Of a stretch of DNA of 34,388 bases, positions 32,528-34,388 are shown in pieces (position 1 is the first letter of the stretch; every line of letters starts with the position of its first letter). Under the pieces are notes generated by a model. The model saw only the letters and a program-made list of their open reading frames with translations. It was not told the DNA's origin and did not search any database. This stretch comes from Akkermansiaceae bacterium UBA2367 (lineage in GTDB: Bacteria > Verrucomicrobiota > Verrucomicrobiia > Verrucomicrobiales > DEV007): assembly GCA_002344525.1 (NCBI GenBank), contig DDTJ01000013.1, forward strand, positions 1 to 34,388, in the 5' to 3' direction. The translations under genes and the position numbers were made by a program.

Positions 32528-34388
32528 TCAGCGTTGCGTAGTGGTCGTAGTGGTGACAGGCGAGCCTTCCTGAGTAACCGCCGCAGGCGGACGCCTCCGA
32601 TACGAATCCGGGTCCAGCGGGACCGGCTTGGGCGGGGTCGTCACCGGAATCTCCCGATAGGCCCCGAGCTTCTGCATGTACGCGGTCAGCGCGATCACCT
32701 TGCGCTCCGCGAAGGCGGCAGTGAGCTGCTCCGGCGTGGCGTCGCCCATCGGCTCGTAGCTCACCGGGGCCTCGCCTTGAAAGAGGGTTGCGGCGATGGC
32801 CTGACCCTGTTCGATCGCGTTTTGCCGGATTTCGTCCGCGCTCATCGCCGGATAGGGCACCCCGAGGCGGCGCTGGACGGCGATCTTGTTCGGCAGGCTC
32901 TTGAAGTCGGTCTTCTCCTCGAACAACCAAGGATAGGCCGGCATGTTCGAGTCCGCGTTGGCCCAGCGCGGGTTGCGGAAATGGAACCAGTGCCACTTGT
33001 TGTCCCGCTTGCCGGAGCGGACGAGCGTCGAGCCCGCGGCAAGGGGGCCGCCCTCGCGGGCGAGGTCGGGTCCGGTGCGCTTCGAACCCCATTGGAAGGG
33101 ATGGTCGTAGAGGCTCTCGCCGAGATGTGAGAAATCGTCCGCGTGGCCCGCCCGCCCGTAGCGCATCACGTCGGGCCGCAGGGTTCGGATCATCTGCGAA
33201 TGGCAGTTGTAGCAGCCCTCCGAGACGTAGAGATCGCGGCCCGCGAGTTCCAGCGGCGTGTAGAGCTCCTGCAGGCGGCCCTCGACGTTCTTCTCCCGGT
33301 TCACGATCAGCGAGGGGATGATCTGCACCGCCCCGCCGATGACCGCGGCGACCGCGACGAGGGCCGTGAAAGGCAGGTAGTTGTGCAGGAGCCGCTCGTG
33401 CCAGTCGTTCCACTGCCGCCCCTCGCGGCGGAAGGCGCGGACGGCCGTGACCACGAGGAGGAAGGCGAGGAAGAGGGCCGCCTTGTCCGAATGGGGCGGC
33501 AGCAGCAGCCACAGGACGATGAAGGCGAGCCCGAGCAGCAGGAGGACCACGGGACGGCCAAGGAGCGCCGCCTTCACCGGCATTTCGTCATGGGCCGACG
33601 CGGCCACCGCCACCTCGACCGTCTCGTCGTGGGCCGTGCCCTGCCGCGCCGTCATCCAGAGATTGATCCCGCAGAGAAGAAAGCCGAGCAGGAACATCCC
33701 CCCGCCGATCGAGCGGAAGATGTATTCGGGCTGGATGCTCTTGAGCGTCTCGACGAACTCGTACTTCAGCGTGGTGCCGTCCGGGTTCGTCTCGCCCAGC
33801 ATCAGCCCCTGCAGGATGCCCGCCGTCCACATCGCGCCGACATAGAGGAGGATGCCCACCAGCCCGATCCAGAAGTGCATGTTCGCGAGATTGGCCGACC
33901 ACAGCTTCGTCCTCCAGAGACGCGGGGCGAGCCAGTAGAACATCCCCGCCGCCATGAAGCCGTTCCAGCCGAGAGCCCCCAAATGGACGTGGCCGATGGT
34001 CCAGTCCGTGTAGTGCGAGAGCTGGTTGACCGCCCGGATCGAGAGCAGCGGCCCCTCGAAAGTCGCCATGCCGTAGAAGGTCACCCCCGCCGCGAAGAAC
34101 TTGATCACCGGATCGGTGCGCAGCTTGTCCCACGCCCCCCGCAGGGTGAGAAGGCCGTTCAGCATCCCGCCCCAAGAGGGCGCCCAGAGCATCAGCGAGA
34201 ACAGCATCCCCAGCATCTGGAGCCAGCGCGGCAGGGAGGTGTGGAGGAGATGGTGCGGCCCCGCCCAGATGTAGATGAAGACCAGCGACCAGAAGTGGAT
34301 GATGGAGAGCCGGTAGGAATAGACCGGCCGCCCCGCCGCCTTCGGCAGGAAATAGTACATGATCCCGAGGATCGGCGTCGTGAGGAAG
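32528..34388 (-). CDS. ccoNO: cbb3 oxidase CcoN-CcoO fusion, 5' end outside the window
   Basis: Catalytic subunit fused to the monoheme c subunit of a proton-pumping, high-affinity oxidase. About 619 residues are visible and the frame is open to the right edge, so the N-terminal part of CcoN is missing. Counting from the first visible Met (34360), the CcoN part has the histidines of GPHHLLH (36-40) and GHVHLG (HVH at 124-126), which bind copper B and the hemes. The CcoO part begins after two extra helices (about 268-307), then its own membrane anchor, CYNCH (383-387) and the methionine of DSNMPAYPWL. The end is a Thr-rich tail. No stop separates the parts. Fusions of this kind are known in several phyla. 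Confidence 0.95.
   Translation of the reverse strand, partial: FLTTPILGIMYYFLPKAAGRPVYSYRLSIIHFWSLVFIYIWAGPHHLLHTSLPRWLQMLGMLFSLMLWAPSWGGMLNGLLTLRGAWDKLRTDPVIKFFAAGVTFYGMATFEGPLLSIRAVNQLSHYTDWTIGHVHLGALGWNGFMAAGMFYWLAPRLWRTKLWSANLANMHFWIGLVGILLYVGAMWTAGILQGLMLGETNPDGTTLKYEFVETLKSIQPEYIFRSIGGGMFLLGFLLCGINLWMTARQGTAHDETVEVAVAASAHDEMPVKAALLGRPVVLLLLGLAFIVLWLLLPPHSDKAALFLAFLLVVTAVRAFRREGRQWNDWHERLLHNYLPFTALVAVAAVIGGAVQIIPSLIVNREKNVEGRLQELYTPLELAGRDLYVSEGCYNCHSQMIRTLRPDVMRYGRAGHADDFSHLGESLYDHPFQWGSKRTGPDLAREGGPLAAGSTLVRSGKRDNKWHWFHFRNPRWANADSNMPAYPWLFEEKTDFKSLPNKIAVQRRLGVPYPAMSADEIRQNAIEQGQAIAATLFQGEAPVSYEPMGDATPEQLTAAFAERKVIALTAYMQKLGAYREIPVTTPPKPVPLDPDSYRRRPPAAVTQEGSPVTTTTTTQR

Overview
The window reads as high-GC chromosomal DNA from a member of the Verrucomicrobiota or a close PVC-superphylum relative. 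The main evidence is two large secreted proteins built as propeller, HEAT repeats and a PVC-type c-heme domain. A DUF1080 (3-keto-disaccharide hydrolase type) lipase-like fusion, a YdjY/prenyltransferase-repeat pair and several dispersed palindromic repeats typical of such genomes agree with this. Nearly every start examined lacks a recognisable Shine-Dalgarno sequence. The taxonomic call is inference from gene content; there is no rRNA.

Layout. 1-3 kb: a possible gene tail at the left edge, then alaS on the minus strand. 3.1-7.7 kb (plus): a DUF4190/pseudopilin-like membrane protein, a polytopic membrane protein, and a secreted protein whose stop overlaps the start of a CHASE2-class III nucleotide cyclase. 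7.7-10.3 kb: a REP-like palindrome, a SufS-type cysteine desulfurase (minus) and, divergently, a secreted coiled-coil protein with a possibly leaderless promoter. 10.4-12.1 kb: a two-gene cassette of a compact HipA-like kinase and a DUF3037 protein. 12.2-16.5 kb: secreted prenyltransferase-repeat and YdjY proteins, an OsmC peroxidase, and an FHA-domain protein with an alpha/beta hydrolase. 16.57 kb: tRNA-Val(GAC). 16.7-25.4 kb: an SGNH/PVC-cytochrome giant and a hydrolase/DUF1080 protein in one operon, smpB, and a second PVC-type c-heme protein.

25.5-34.4 kb (minus) is a cbb3 oxidase locus running in from the right edge: ccoN-ccoO fusion, ccoQ (56 aa), a monoheme ccoP, ccoG, a 54-aa membrane peptide in the usual ccoH/fixH position, a repeat-filled gap, a SafE/DsbD_2-like membrane protein, and ccoI. 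The ccoI gene is the most unusual item. Its reading frame continues without a stop from a complete copper P1B-ATPase through a proline-rich linker into a PocR sensory domain and an AraC-type DNA-binding domain. It would be a copper pump with a transcription factor as its cytoplasmic tail.

How the genes fit together: the cco genes encode a high-affinity terminal oxidase, its CcoG assembly factor and its copper supply, with a regulator apparently built into the copper pump. The PVC cytochrome and DUF1080 genes look like an extracytoplasmic carbohydrate or ester oxidation module that could feed electrons to c-type cytochromes. The three long gaps inside operons each hold a different inverted repeat.
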